64,000 nucleotides of DNA, taken from the NCBI RefSeq assembly GCF_000092065.1, contig NC_009367.1, forward strand, positions 434,001 to 498,000. The letters run 5' to 3'. Source of the stretch: Ostreococcus lucimarinus CCE9901. Taxonomy: Eukaryota; Chlorophyta; Mamiellophyceae; Mamiellales; Bathycoccaceae. The stretch's first letter is position 1, and each line of letters starts with the position of its first letter. Below, piece after piece: positions 10,915-21,193 of the stretch. The notes beneath the pieces were generated by a model, which saw only the letters and a program-made list of their open reading frames with translations, was not told where the DNA came from and did no database searches. Made by a program: the position numbers and the translations under genes.

Positions 10915-11197
10915 GCGCGACGGTGTGACGCGGCGCTCGACATTTTTGTGAATTTTTGTGAATTTTTGCGAATCCGGGCGCTCGAGCGCGCGTGCGCGCG
11001 CGAAAACGCGGAACGAGGCTGAAAATCGATGGTCGACGATACGATGGTGCTTTCGTAAGACTACAGCGCGCGCGCGCGATTCACGCCATGCCTACCACCG
11101 TCACCAGCGGGCGCGTCTCGACGTCGTCGTCTCCGTACCGGCTCGTACCGGCTGGTACCGGATTGCCGCGCCGTAACCAGCCGACGCTCGGGACGCG

Positions 11198-12565
11198 CTA
11201 GCAAGAGACGAGCGGGGCGCTCCAGTGCTCGTCGTACTTGGCCTTGGCGAATTCGTAGACGCTGATGTCGTGCTCGACGAGCGCGCGCAATCCCGCGACG
11301 ATGGTGGGGTCGGCTTTGTACGCGTCGAGACGCGCGGCGAGCGCGGGGGCGAGCTTTTCGGCGCTGCCGTTGTGATGCTCGAGAAGAGCGCCGCTGATGT
11401 ACTGCTTGTTCCCGCCGTCGTCGCCGAGATGCGCGAGGTCCGGTAGCTTTTCTCGAATGCGCTTCATACCGTTTTCGATGTCGTCTTGGAAAATGTAGCG
11501 CACGCACGACGAGGCCAAATTCGCCTTGGCGGCTTCGGCGCCGCAGGGCGTGTGACCGCCGCGCGCGCCGAGTAAGCCCGTGAGCTGCGCCGCCGTGCTG
11601 CGCTTCTGGTTGTACCACTCCAAGGGATTCAATGGGCATCCCTGGTGATTGTCCGCTGCGATCTCTTCCGCAGTCCACGACAAGTGGCCCTCGTTCGCCT
11701 CGAGACACAAATACGTGTACTCGCTCCACAGGCGAGACATCGGCTCGCGAAGGACCGTGATGTACGCGCACGGCGCGTCGACCGTTCCGCACATCCCGAT
11801 GCCCGTCGCACCGGTGAAGTACATCCGTCTGCCTTCGTCGTAGTCGGCGTGCATAAATTCCTTTGAAAACGTACCCGATTTCGACTCGCGGTTTTGTTTA
11901 AACGTCCTCAACATCGTCGGAACGTGCCGCGCCTGCAACGAATTCAACGGCCTCCACGGATTCACGAGAAAGTCCGGGTGCGCGGGCTCGTGAAGCACGA
12001 CCGTCTCGTGGTTCTTATTCTGCTTCAACATCTCGATGAAAACCGACCCCGCGGCTTTGGGAATGTGCACGAAGATCCACGCGTACGCCGAACCCGGCTT
12101 CGTCGCGAACGGTTTCGCCACCCCATCCTGCGGCACCACGACCGGCGCGCCCGTCGGTTCGTTCATGCACTCGTACACCTTCGTCTCGAACTCGACGTTA
12201 TCGCCCGCGTCCGCCGCGTCCCACAATCCGAGCTCATCCATGTATCGCGCCGCGCACGTGTTCGCCGCCGCGTTCGCCCCCGCGCCCGTCGGCGACAACG
12301 CGCACGTCCCTCCCGCCCCTTCGCCGAGCGCCGACGCCCGCGCGGCGTCCGCGGAGCGTCCCACGATCGCGCCCATCGCGAGCAGCGTGGTTCCCGCGAA
12401 GAACAGCGCGCTCGCGACGCGCATGTTGAACACGACGTGTCGCCCAACACCCTCGGCGCTCGAGCCCGCGACGGCGCGCGACGCGGCGCGCGAGGACGAG
12501 GACGCGCGACGCGACGCGCGCTCGACGTCATCGACGTCCGGTATCAGGGAATCGCGCTCGCTCAT
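11198..12565 (-). CDS. Type II membrane sulfotransferase (sulfotransferase family 2-like)
   Basis: A 455-residue protein with a short cytosolic tail, one signal-anchor helix (VASALFFAGTTLLAMGAIVG, about residues 50-69) and a lumenal catalytic domain. The 5'-phosphosulfate-binding loop is visible in FVHIPKAAGSVFIEML. The 3'-phosphate site is in ITVLREPMSRLWSEYTYLC. Both fit PAPS-dependent carbohydrate sulfotransferases of the Golgi. Several Cys residues in the stem may form disulfides. The likely role is sulfation of glycans or polysaccharides, but the acceptor cannot be read from the sequence. The start at 12565 leaves the typical 50-residue tail. It is transcribed in the same direction as URB2, 108 bp beyond that gene's stop. 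Confidence 0.8.
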   Translation of the reverse strand: MSERDSLIPDVDDVERASRRASSSSRAASRAVAGSSAEGVGRHVVFNMRVASALFFAGTTLLAMGAIVGRSADAARASALGEGAGGTCALSPTGAGANAAANTCAARYMDELGLWDAADAGDNVEFETKVYECMNEPTGAPVVVPQDGVAKPFATKPGSAYAWIFVHIPKAAGSVFIEMLKQNKNHETVVLHEPAHPDFLVNPWRPLNSLQARHVPTMLRTFKQNRESKSGTFSKEFMHADYDEGRRMYFTGATGIGMCGTVDAPCAYITVLREPMSRLWSEYTYLCLEANEGHLSWTAEEIAADNHQGCPLNPLEWYNQKRSTAAQLTGLLGARGGHTPCGAEAAKANLASSCVRYIFQDDIENGMKRIREKLPDLAHLGDDGGNKQYISGALLEHHNGSAEKLAPALAARLDAYKADPTIVAGLRALVEHDISVYEFAKAKYDEHWSAPLVSC

Positions 12566-12673
12566 GACGACGCGCGCGGACGAGTGGCGACGGTGGACGC
12601 GAACGCGATCGGTCGCCTCGGCGCGAGCGGCGGCGGCGAAGACGCGAAGACGCGAAGACGAAATGTTGTACGA

Positions 12674-15600
12674 TTACACGCGACCGGTGAACTTGTGGGT
12701 GTGCTTGTGCTCCTCGCGAAGGGCGGCGAAGACGACGCGGCGCGCGCCGCCCGCGCCGGCGCCGAGCGCGGCGTGAAGCTGCTGAAGCTCGCGGTCGCCG
12801 CTCGAGTCGAGCAGGGCGAAGAGACCGGGCTTGAGCGCGGATTCGGCGACGACGCCGATGCCGCCGCCGGTGATGGCGGTGATGGCGTCGGCGAGTAAGT
12901 GGGTGCAATAACGGTCCAGACCGCTGGCCTCGGCGGATTCGTACACGAAGGAGAGCTTACCGGCGCAGCTTTCCATGACGGCGGCGCTCGCGCCCGAGGC
13001 TTTAAATCGTCGCAACGCGGCGAGGAGATCTGAACACGCCACGGTGATACCCGATACCGCGCGACGCAGGTGATCTTTTCGAGACTTCAACAGCACGCCG
13101 ATGAGTTCGCACGCTTGGCAGAAAATCTTTGTCATCGCGTCGCCGTCGTCGAATACGGCGTCCGACGCGCACGCGACGCTCGGAAGCTGACACATGCGCG
13201 ACACGCATCTTGTGCTTATCTCGCATCGAGGACCGAGTCTGGCGAACTCGGTGGTGATTTCGAGGAGCTTATGTACCACGGCGTTGGCGTTCGGCACCCT
13301 AATGGCGACGGTCATCGCTCGCATGCACGCATCCATCACGGTCTCAACATTTTCCTGCGCCGCCGTGCGAATCGCCTTGCCCAAATGAAACGACTTGACG
13401 AGATTCATCAAGCACCACATGGGTGCCGCCAGGGAAACATCCAAGCGATCGGACGATAAATACGCCCTTCGCGATTCTGCGTCTGTCGTCTTGAATGCGT
13501 CGACGCACGCGTCGTACATCGCAGTCAAGGGACGTTTGCCTGCGCCGTAGACGAGCTCCGACATCGTCAAACTGAGCGATTCGTGCAAATCTGCCGCTGG
13601 CGTCGCGCTTTTCGCGCCGTCACGATCCACTAAAGCGCGCGTTCCGCGCGTGTACGTGAACATAAGGACAGCTACGAGCGAGGCGTGCGCCTCGGACGTG
13701 AGCTGTGGTCCTGTCTGCTTCAACGCGTCGCACGCCGCACCGATAAAGTTGACCAGTCGCGACGTCCCGCGTGAAGATAGTTCGTTAGACGTGTCCAACA
13801 AGACTTTAATCGCAACCGCGATCGCGTTTTGGACAAAATCTGCGTCGCACGTGCGATGGAACGCCTCGCTGTAATCCAGTGTCGTCGCCGACACCGCGAG
13901 AATGAACCCAGCGGCGGAGACGCACGAGGCGACGACTTCGACAGACTCTGCGACGGGCTTGAACTCACCGTTCTCAAGACCATTTTTCATGTCGAGAATC
14001 ATAGACTCAATACGCGCACGAACTTGCATCACCGCAGGTGCGTCCCAAAATTGCGCTATGGCGTCGCCTTGCTCGTCCGTGAGCTCGTCTTCCTCGTCCA
14101 AATCTGGATTACCGTCGACCCAGCCGTACTTCTCCCGCTCGGGCTCCGTGTGCACCACGTTCGCCGCCGCGAATAGGGACTCTACCAGCGATAGAGCGAA
14201 CGCACCTCCGACGTTTGCGACGTTGCGCTCGATGGAGTCTTCGTTTATAAATCGGTCGTCTAAAAGACGCGCCACGTTCGTCGCCGCGTTCGTATACACC
14301 GCAGCTTTTACCTTCAACGCGCTTCCGACCAAGCTCGCCTGGAACGCACTAGTCGTCGACTCGATGAGCCTTGACGCGAGTTCTACGTCGAGCATGTTGC
14401 GAAGCGCCAGGTTGGTGACGTTCAAGTAATGCCCTCCTCGTGTGATCAACCCAGATACAATCATCGCCGAATCTTCGTCGTGCGTGGCTAAAAACGCCGA
14501 GCGCGAGCGCACGCGAGTGCACAAATCCATGGCGGATGACATGCCGAGCGATGCGGCGTTGAACATCGCGCAATCGCCTATTTGTAACGCGATAGATAGT
14601 TCGTGGACGTCGGTTTCCGATACCGCACGGTAGTGCAAGCGCTCAGCCGCATCCACGGCTCTTCGCATTCGCTTCAGCGCCGCCGAATCTTCTCTCGTGC
14701 AGTTCTTTCCAAATCCATCGGTGATGGGCGTGCTCGCCGGTCCGATCCAAAAGTCTTTTATTTTATCGCATGCCGCCTCGCCTTGCCGTTTATTCTCCAC
14801 GCAATCTGCGATGATGTCTTCTAAAACGTCGCATCTTCCCGCCGCGCTGGAATCGTCATCTCTGCTCAGCGACTCCTTCAACTCCCGCGTTAAATCTACC
14901 GCACCACGCGTGATAACGCTCGCAATCGCCCTGACCCATGGTTTAAACGTCGCCACGAGTTCGCTAAACTTATCTTCCTCTTCTGTCGAAAGCGCGCCTT
15001 CGCCTTCGATGTCCGTCTCGAGGCGGCATCGATAATAGTCTAAGATTCTAGCATCCGTCGCTTGTTCGTACCAGAGGTCGATCGTGGAAGTCAACACCTT
15101 CCACGCTTCCGTTTTGGAGTCGGGCGCATCGTATGAAGTCGTCAAAGTATCCGGAACCAGCTTTAAGCACGCAGATAACAGAGATTTGATCTCCGACCCA
15201 GCCTTAGCGGATTCCTCTGGACTCACGTCTTCGCGCGGATACCGCAGCCGCGACAAATTATTCACTCGCTGTATGGCGCATCCAATCGCCGCCGACTCGG
15301 CGTTTTCGTGCTCTTGGTTCGCACGTGGACTATCACGAACGAGATGTCGTACGATGGCGGACAAGTCGACGCTCTCGGAACGAAAATAAGAATCTCGCGC
15401 CGTCGCATCCGCGACCTCGCTCAAGCCTTGGCGGAGTGATGCTACGGGCACGTACGCTCGGAGTAAGGCACCTGTGCGGGCAGGTGAGCTCTCGACGTGG
15501 GAGTGCAAACGCTGCGCGATATCTTCCGAAAACCCTTCGAGGCACGCTTGCGCTTCTGGCAGCAGTGGTTCGCCCGCGTCAATCGGACACGTCCCGAGCG

Positions 15601-17272
15601 CGCTTTGCAGCACTCGCGCGAGCTTGTCCAAAGAATCGTACGGCGCTCGCGCACCGCTGGGCTTCTCGTCGCCGTCGTAGGCGGTGATGAATGCCTTGCG
15701 ACATATCACCATGAGATCAGGCGTTTGCCTGAGCGGGACGGTCTTGGCGGCGTCTTGAAACGCGACGAGGACTTCTTCCGAAGCCAGCGCGTCGTTGACT
15801 TTTTCGCCGTTTGCCATCGCCTCTATGACGACTTCACCTACAGATTCCATGAACTCTGGTAGCTGACGCATCTCGGCGAACGCTTTTATCATCGTTTGCG
15901 TCACCGCGACGCACTCTTCACGGGCGTCGCGCGATTTCACGAGTAAGAGCGTCAACATCACCTTGACGTGCGGCTCGACTAATCGCAAATCCAACGTTGA
16001 CAACGCGCCGATGACTCTGGACCAACCTCGATCGCGCACCTCATTCGTCTTTACGACCGTTGCGATGCTGGTCACGAACGCCTGCAGCGCGCTTTCGACG
16101 CGACCTTCGTCTTCCAGAGGCGAGTAAATCGTGAAATCGACGGCAATGTCGAGTAATCCGACGAGCGCATCGACGAGCGCGGAGGCGGCGTCTTCGTCGA
16201 CGCGTCGCTCACCCTTCCCGCCCGTCGGTACCGCAACGAAAGCGGCGGCGATCGGTTCAAAGAGCTCGACGAAGAGCGCGCGCGCGTCTTTTGACACCGA
16301 TTCACTCGACTTGTTCGCCGAACTGCTCGCCGTGGGTTTACGCTCGTTTGCGTCTTGCTCGCACGTCGCTCGCAAGACCCAAGGCGCCAAGCGCAACGCG
16401 TCCACGTCCATGCTTTCCGCCGCTCGCGCGACGCGTGCGATGGTGTCGCAAATGAACCCGGGCGCGGACGAACGCGCGCCGCCGGCGCCGCGAGCGTCGT
16501 CCGTCGAGGCTATCGTTTTCTGCTTCTTCGCGCTCGCCGCGTCGGCGACTAAATTCGGAATCGCGCGAGCGTACATCGGGTGCAACACGAACGCCCGCAT
16601 CGTCGCGTCGCACGCCTCCTTCGCACCTCTCCGCGCGTCCCCCTCGCCCGCTCGCGACCACGTCTCGACGACGCTCCACAAAAACTCAAAATCCACGCAC
16701 GCCGGCGCGGGCTTATTCGGCTGCGCGTTCGCCGCCGCCGCCGCCGCCGCGAGCGCCGCGCTCATCAGCGCCGCATTCCCCTCGTCCCACATCGCGCTCT
16801 TCGCCACCTCGACGCACTCTTCGCACGACGCCCTCGCGCCGCGTCGCTCGCCGTCGTCGCGCGTCAACGCGTCGAACGCCCGTCGCAGCGTCTCCCCATC
16901 GACCGCTCGCGCCCTCGACGCCGCCGCCCGTCGCAGCGCGCGCATCACCTCCCTTCGCCCCGCGCTCGCGTCCGTCGTCATCGCGCGTCCCGATCGCGTC
17001 GCCCTTTCGCTCGCGTCCGCGAAGCACCGCCACAGCGTCTCCTCGTCCCGCGTCCCGTCCCGCGTCGCGTCGTCGCCTCGGCGCTCGCGCGTCGTCGACG
17101 CGTCGTCGCGTCGTCCCGCGCGTCGCAGTCGCGCGCGCGTCCACGCGAGGACGACCGCGCGCGCGTCGTCGTCGTCGTCGTCGTCGAGCGCGGCGCGCGC
17201 CGCGGCGAGTCGTTCGGCGTCGCTCGCGCCGTCGGCGAACAGCGTCGCGCGCAGGCGCGTCGCGCGCGACAT
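12674..17272 (-). CDS. URB2: URB2/NPA2-like nucleolar ribosome-biogenesis protein
   Basis: A 1532-residue alpha-solenoid protein. The last 60 residues carry the family signature: ALFALLDSSGDRELQQLHAA, then an Arg/Val/Phe helix and HKHTHKFTGRV at the end. These match the Urb2/Npa2 C-terminal domain, in which a LQxLH motif and a terminal KxxxKYxGKV motif are hallmarks. Urb2 acts in early 60S pre-ribosomal particles. The frame extends 47 codons further upstream, but that part is only Arg-rich low-complexity sequence. The ATG at 17272 (MSRATRLRATLF) begins compositionally normal protein and is chosen. The N-terminus includes a DDDDDDD run from a GAC repeat. The remaining 1400 residues are poorly conserved helical repeats, as is normal for this family. 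Confidence 0.75.
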   Translation of the reverse strand: MSRATRLRATLFADGASDAERLAAARAALDDDDDDDARAVVLAWTRARLRRAGRRDDASTTRERRGDDATRDGTRDEETLWRCFADASERATRSGRAMTTDASAGRREVMRALRRAAASRARAVDGETLRRAFDALTRDDGERRGARASCEECVEVAKSAMWDEGNAALMSAALAAAAAAANAQPNKPAPACVDFEFLWSVVETWSRAGEGDARRGAKEACDATMRAFVLHPMYARAIPNLVADAASAKKQKTIASTDDARGAGGARSSAPGFICDTIARVARAAESMDVDALRLAPWVLRATCEQDANERKPTASSSANKSSESVSKDARALFVELFEPIAAAFVAVPTGGKGERRVDEDAASALVDALVGLLDIAVDFTIYSPLEDEGRVESALQAFVTSIATVVKTNEVRDRGWSRVIGALSTLDLRLVEPHVKVMLTLLLVKSRDAREECVAVTQTMIKAFAEMRQLPEFMESVGEVVIEAMANGEKVNDALASEEVLVAFQDAAKTVPLRQTPDLMVICRKAFITAYDGDEKPSGARAPYDSLDKLARVLQSALGTCPIDAGEPLLPEAQACLEGFSEDIAQRLHSHVESSPARTGALLRAYVPVASLRQGLSEVADATARDSYFRSESVDLSAIVRHLVRDSPRANQEHENAESAAIGCAIQRVNNLSRLRYPREDVSPEESAKAGSEIKSLLSACLKLVPDTLTTSYDAPDSKTEAWKVLTSTIDLWYEQATDARILDYYRCRLETDIEGEGALSTEEEDKFSELVATFKPWVRAIASVITRGAVDLTRELKESLSRDDDSSAAGRCDVLEDIIADCVENKRQGEAACDKIKDFWIGPASTPITDGFGKNCTREDSAALKRMRRAVDAAERLHYRAVSETDVHELSIALQIGDCAMFNAASLGMSSAMDLCTRVRSRSAFLATHDEDSAMIVSGLITRGGHYLNVTNLALRNMLDVELASRLIESTTSAFQASLVGSALKVKAAVYTNAATNVARLLDDRFINEDSIERNVANVGGAFALSLVESLFAAANVVHTEPEREKYGWVDGNPDLDEEDELTDEQGDAIAQFWDAPAVMQVRARIESMILDMKNGLENGEFKPVAESVEVVASCVSAAGFILAVSATTLDYSEAFHRTCDADFVQNAIAVAIKVLLDTSNELSSRGTSRLVNFIGAACDALKQTGPQLTSEAHASLVAVLMFTYTRGTRALVDRDGAKSATPAADLHESLSLTMSELVYGAGKRPLTAMYDACVDAFKTTDAESRRAYLSSDRLDVSLAAPMWCLMNLVKSFHLGKAIRTAAQENVETVMDACMRAMTVAIRVPNANAVVHKLLEITTEFARLGPRCEISTRCVSRMCQLPSVACASDAVFDDGDAMTKIFCQACELIGVLLKSRKDHLRRAVSGITVACSDLLAALRRFKASGASAAVMESCAGKLSFVYESAEASGLDRYCTHLLADAITAITGGGIGVVAESALKPGLFALLDSSGDRELQQLHAALGAGAGGARRVVFAALREEHKHTHKFTGRV

Positions 17273-17493
17273 GCCGACGCGCGCGCGGCGTCTCGCGCGC
17301 GCGCGGGCGCGCGGCGACGCGCGACGCGGTCTCGCGCGCCGTCGGCGGCGTCGCCGCGCCGTCGGTTCGTACATATAGGGCTTTACGTGATTATATATGT
17401 CTCGTATGTGCATACAGTCTAACTACCGACGAACGGTCGGTCGGTCGGACGCGCGACGGCGCGGACGCACCGCGCCGCGCACCGCGCCGCGCG
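17273..17493. promoter_or_regulatory. Divergent intergenic region URB2 / METTL21-like, with TATA-like elements
   Basis: The 221-bp gap separates two divergent start codons. The half next to URB2 is extremely CG-rich. An AT-rich island at about 17371-17400 holds ACATATAGG and ATTATATATG, which stand out from the surrounding sequence and resemble TATA boxes. Which gene they serve is not clear. Confidence 0.4.
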
Positions 17494-17644
17494 ATGGCGT
17501 CGACGTGGCGCCGGAACCGCCTGAGCTTTCGCGAGAAATTCGTCGACGCGTGCGACGTCGACGGCGTCGTCGTGCGGCAGTACGCGTCGAGCGAGGCGTT
17601 CGTCAAGGCGACCGGGACGACCGGGACGACCGGGACGACGACGC

Positions 17645-17679
<35 letters not shown>

Positions 17680-18339
17680 GTGCCGGCGACGGGATTCACG
17701 GTGTGGGACGCGAGCGTGCTGCTGGGAAAGTACGTCGGACGGGAGAGGACGTGGCGGCGGTTGACGAAGAAGGCGCGCGAGGACGCGCGCGGGCCGACGA
17801 CGCTCGAGCTGGGCGCGGGCACGGGACTGGCGACGCTGCTCGTCGCGGCGGCGCGGGGAAGCGCGGAGGGAGAGGCGGGGATGGTGTGCGCGATGACGGA
17901 TTTAAAGCGGGTCGTGCCGCTGACGCGGATGAACGCGCGGGCGAATAAGGCGGAAAGCGGAGGGCGGATACCGGCGAGCGTGGCGATGGCGACGACGACG
18001 CTGCGGTGGGGACGCGCGGAGGACGTGGAGCGGTTGCCGGAGGCGATTCGGCGGCCGGACGTGGTGCTGGGAGCGGATTTGATGTATACCTCGGACGAAG
18101 GCGTGATTCGCGCGCTGGCGGCGACGACGATGGCGTTGGTGGGGCCGGGTCGCGCGGCGGTGTTCGCGGCGTGTAAAGAGCATCGACCGGAGAGCGTCGA
18201 GTTGTTCGCGTCGATCATCGAGGCGAACGGTTTCGAGGTCACGCGCGTGCCGGCGTCCGAGGCGCATCCCGATTATCCGGCGTCGAACGAGGAATTCGAG
18301 CTGCTCGAGTGCTGGCGACCGCGACCGCGCGCCGACTAA
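17494..18339 (+). CDS. METTL21/family-16 type protein methyltransferase
   Basis: A 281-residue protein with the seven-strand methyltransferase core of the lysine methyltransferase family 16. It shows the family opening TGFTVWDASVLLGKYV (about residues 67-82). Motif I is LELGAGTGLATLL, which binds S-adenosylmethionine. The post-II acidic position is in AMTDLKRVVPLTRMN. The catalytic-face motif is GADLMYTSD, corresponding to the family's (D/E)XX(Y/F) motif. Relatives methylate lysines on Hsp70, VCP or elongation factors. The substrate here is unknown. Residues about 37-62 contain three GTT(G) units and an Asp9 run encoded by a GAC repeat. Its stop lies only 18 bp from the stop of the convergent apyrase gene. 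Confidence 0.8.
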
Positions 18340-18357
18340 TTTCAACGATTTAGCTAG

Positions 18358-20130
18358 CTAGAGTACCTCGAGGTACGAGGGCGAACGCGCCATCGTGGCG
18401 ACGTTCGCCGTCATCCTGAGCGTCTTGTACAATAAATACCCGGTAGCGACGAGCGCCGCGGGCATGATGATGACGCCCCACTCGTAAAGAGCGTTCAAAA
18501 AGGACGTGTGAAGCACGCGCGCGCACTCCGTCGGTACGCGCGTCTTCGCCCACGCCGAGTTCGAGCGCGCCGCCGTCGGGTGCACGACGCTCATCGCCGC
18601 TCCGAGCGTCCACTCCACCTCCGCGTCGTCGATGCGCTCGATGAAATTCAAACGCTCGTCGTTTTGTGAAAATCCGAGACCGACTTCGCCGGCGGCGATG
18701 TCGTCTTCCGCGAAGTCTACGCCGAGGAGCGCCTGCACGAGCGCGGCGTCGAAGCAACGTCCGTTGAGGCGATCCGCGGGAGTGTTGGGATCCTTCCCAT
18801 CGACATCCTTCACGAGCTTCGCCCACTCGATGGCGCACAGCTTTTCTCCGGCGGTCGCAATTTCCGCAAGCGTGGCCTTGGGCATGGATGGCAGCGCGCC
18901 CGGAAGGGCGACGGTGATGAAATTTGTGAGATGAAACAGCAGCGACATGCCAAGAAACCGCTCTACGCGTTTGAAATCGTCGGGCATGCGCAGCGTCACT
19001 TTTTGTTCGCGCTGCATCGATGCGATTTGTTTGCGTAATCCCACGACGCACTGGCGGTATTCGCCGGTTCCGGTCAATTCCACGCCGTCCACGGTGACGA
19101 CGTGCCCCGGAAACGCGCACGCGTTTCGCGTCGTCTTCGCCGCCGCCAGCGCGCCGCGCCATCTCGTCTCCATGTGGTTCGCCCCGTACCCCAAAAACGA
19201 CTCCACTTTCACCGCATTCCTCAACTCGAGCATGGACTTCACGAACGCGCCTTTGCCTTCCCTTGGCAGCGCCACGTACTGCACGCTCCCGCCGCCGACG
19301 TCAATCGCGCCGACAGACTTGAGCAAAGGATTATCGTCCTCAGAAACGCGCGCGAACGCCGGCGCCGGCGTGTTCGCGTCGTTTAATCGCCCGACCGCGG
19401 TGACGTCGACGTCTGACAAGTAATTCGCCGCCAGCCACGCGTAAAATCCTTCCTCGGCGCCGTCGACGGTTCGAAAATGTCCGTACCCGTGCCGCGTCCC
19501 CGTCTCAGCCTCCACCGCCTCCCTCACCTCGCGCCACAGCGCTTGTTGCTTCGCCGGCGTCAACACGCGAAATCCAGCCGTGGCCCACACGTACACGGGC
19601 GTTCGCGCGCGCTCGACGCGATCCGGGATCTTCGCCAACGCCGCGCGCACCGCCGGCATCAACTCCTCGCGCACCCGTCCTCCCATCTCCGCCAACGGCA
19701 GTCTCGTCTTCTCCTTCGTCCCGAGCGTGCGCATCTCGAACAACGATCCTCTCCCTTTCGCTTTCCTCGCGTTTTCTATCGCGAACGCGTGCGCGCGGCA
19801 CCCCGTGCTCCCGGCGTCGACGAAGACGACGTGCGTCGGCGTTCGCGCGCACGTCGCCGATCGCCCCTCGTGCGTCAGCGTCGCCAGCGTCGTCGTCACC
19901 AGCGCGCACAGCGCGAAGAACATCGACGGCCGGTGGAAGCGGTGGCGACCGCGCCGCGCCGACGCGCCCGGCGCCGACGCGTTCGACGAGAGACTGCCCG
20001 TGGAGGATAAAGATGACCCGCGCGCGTGCGACGCCTTTTGCGGGCTCGCGTCGAGCGCGTCGATCGCGAGATCGCTCGTCGCGGACGACGCCTTGCGCAT
20101 GACGTCCGCGCGCGACGTCGCGCGTCGCAT
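18358..20130 (-). CDS. Apyrase, GDA1/CD39 nucleoside phosphatase family
   Basis: A 590-residue protein that hydrolyses nucleoside tri- and/or diphosphates in the secretory pathway or at the cell surface. The apyrase conserved regions appear in order: VVFVDAGSTGCRAHAF (about 101-116), VYVWATAGFRVL, TVDGAEEGFYAWLAANYL and GAIDVGGGSVQYVALP. A signal-anchor helix (MFFALCALVTTTLATL, about 70-85) and a C-terminal helix (WGVIIMPAALVATGYLLY) give the two-pass topology of CD39-type enzymes, with the catalytic part lumenal. The first 65 residues are basic and Ser-rich and should be cytosolic. Its start codon lies only 56 bp from that of the divergent oxygenase gene, so the two promoters must overlap. 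Confidence 0.88.
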   Translation of the reverse strand: MRRATSRADVMRKASSATSDLAIDALDASPQKASHARGSSLSSTGSLSSNASAPGASARRGRHRFHRPSMFFALCALVTTTLATLTHEGRSATCARTPTHVVFVDAGSTGCRAHAFAIENARKAKGRGSLFEMRTLGTKEKTRLPLAEMGGRVREELMPAVRAALAKIPDRVERARTPVYVWATAGFRVLTPAKQQALWREVREAVEAETGTRHGYGHFRTVDGAEEGFYAWLAANYLSDVDVTAVGRLNDANTPAPAFARVSEDDNPLLKSVGAIDVGGGSVQYVALPREGKGAFVKSMLELRNAVKVESFLGYGANHMETRWRGALAAAKTTRNACAFPGHVVTVDGVELTGTGEYRQCVVGLRKQIASMQREQKVTLRMPDDFKRVERFLGMSLLFHLTNFITVALPGALPSMPKATLAEIATAGEKLCAIEWAKLVKDVDGKDPNTPADRLNGRCFDAALVQALLGVDFAEDDIAAGEVGLGFSQNDERLNFIERIDDAEVEWTLGAAMSVVHPTAARSNSAWAKTRVPTECARVLHTSFLNALYEWGVIIMPAALVATGYLLYKTLRMTANVATMARSPSYLEVL

Positions 20131-20186
20131 CGACCGCGACCGCGCGCGCGTGTGCGGCGACGCGACGCGCGACGTGACGACACTTC

Positions 20187-21089
20187 ATGACGCGCATTCC
20201 AACCATCAATCTCGCGCGCGACGGCTCCGCGCGCGGTTTGACGGACGCGTTCGCGTCGGACGATTTCGCTCGACGCGGATTCGCGTTCGTCGCGCACGAG
20301 GGCGCGCTGCCCGAGCCGGAGATCGTTCGAAAGTGTTTCGCGGAGAGCAGGACGTTCTTCGACTCGAGCGACGAGACGAGGAAGCGCGCGCTGACGGGCG
20401 ACGCGCCGGGGATCGGGTACACCGCGTTCGCGTCCGAAAAGTTAGACCCGTCGAGTTCGAGCGTCGGCGACAGTAAGGAGGGGTTTTACGTCGTGCGGGA
20501 ACGCGCGAAGAATCGATGGCCCAGCGCGGCGTTCGAAGACGCGGCGACGACGTATTACGAATCGATGTACGCGCTCGGGAAACGGCTGTTGCCCGCGTTG
20601 GCGCGCGCGTGCGGCGTGAACGACGCGTACTTTGACGCGCATTGGTCGGCGTCGTCGCATAATTGCGTGCTGAGGTTTTTAAAGTACTCGGCGTCGAGGA
20701 GCGACGAAGGCGAAGGCCAATTCGCCTGCGGCGCGCACACGGATTACGGCGCCTTGACGATTTTGGCGGTGGAGAACGACGGCTCGACGGGGTTGGAGAT
20801 TTACGACCGAGAGACAGAGACGTGGGTGCCGGTGACGCCGCCTCCGGATCATTTCGTGTTGAACGTCGGGGACTTGCTGGAGAGATGGTCCAACGGACGG
20901 TTCGCTTCCACGCGACACCGCGTGATGACGACGGGCGAGCGCGAACGGTTTTCGATACCGTTTTTCTTCGAGCCGAGTTACGACGCCGTGATTGAACCGG
21001 TGTGTGTGGGTGACGGCGAGGCGGCGAAATACGCGCCGATTCGCTTCGGCGATTACTTGCAGGAAAAGTACGCGCAGACGTACGAGTAA
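20187..21089 (+). CDS. 2-oxoglutarate/Fe(II) dioxygenase, isopenicillin N synthase-like
   Basis: A 300-residue soluble oxygenase with both domains of the DIOX family. The N-terminal part has IPTINLARDG and the FFDSSDETRKR helix. The C-terminal jelly roll carries the iron triad: His184 and Asp186 in HTDYGALTIL, and His244 in TRHRVM. The 2-oxoglutarate-binding pair is Arg254 and Ser256 in RFSIPFF. All catalytic residues are therefore present. Relatives act on hormones, flavonoids, alkaloids or nucleobases. Nothing in the sequence or context identifies the substrate. The ATG at 20187 gives the standard family N-terminus with no targeting extension, suggesting a cytosolic enzyme. Confidence 0.88.
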   Translation: MTRIPTINLARDGSARGLTDAFASDDFARRGFAFVAHEGALPEPEIVRKCFAESRTFFDSSDETRKRALTGDAPGIGYTAFASEKLDPSSSSVGDSKEGFYVVRERAKNRWPSAAFEDAATTYYESMYALGKRLLPALARACGVNDAYFDAHWSASSHNCVLRFLKYSASRSDEGEGQFACGAHTDYGALTILAVENDGSTGLEIYDRETETWVPVTPPPDHFVLNVGDLLERWSNGRFASTRHRVMTTGERERFSIPFFFEPSYDAVIEPVCVGDGEAAKYAPIRFGDYLQEKYAQTYE

Positions 21090-21193
21090 AGAAATGTGCT
21101 TGCGATGTATTTGGTACAAGAGAAAAAAATTAGCAATGCAGTAGTAGTGGTAGCAAATGCAGCGCGGCGTGCGGTGCTTGTAAATGTAGTGTA

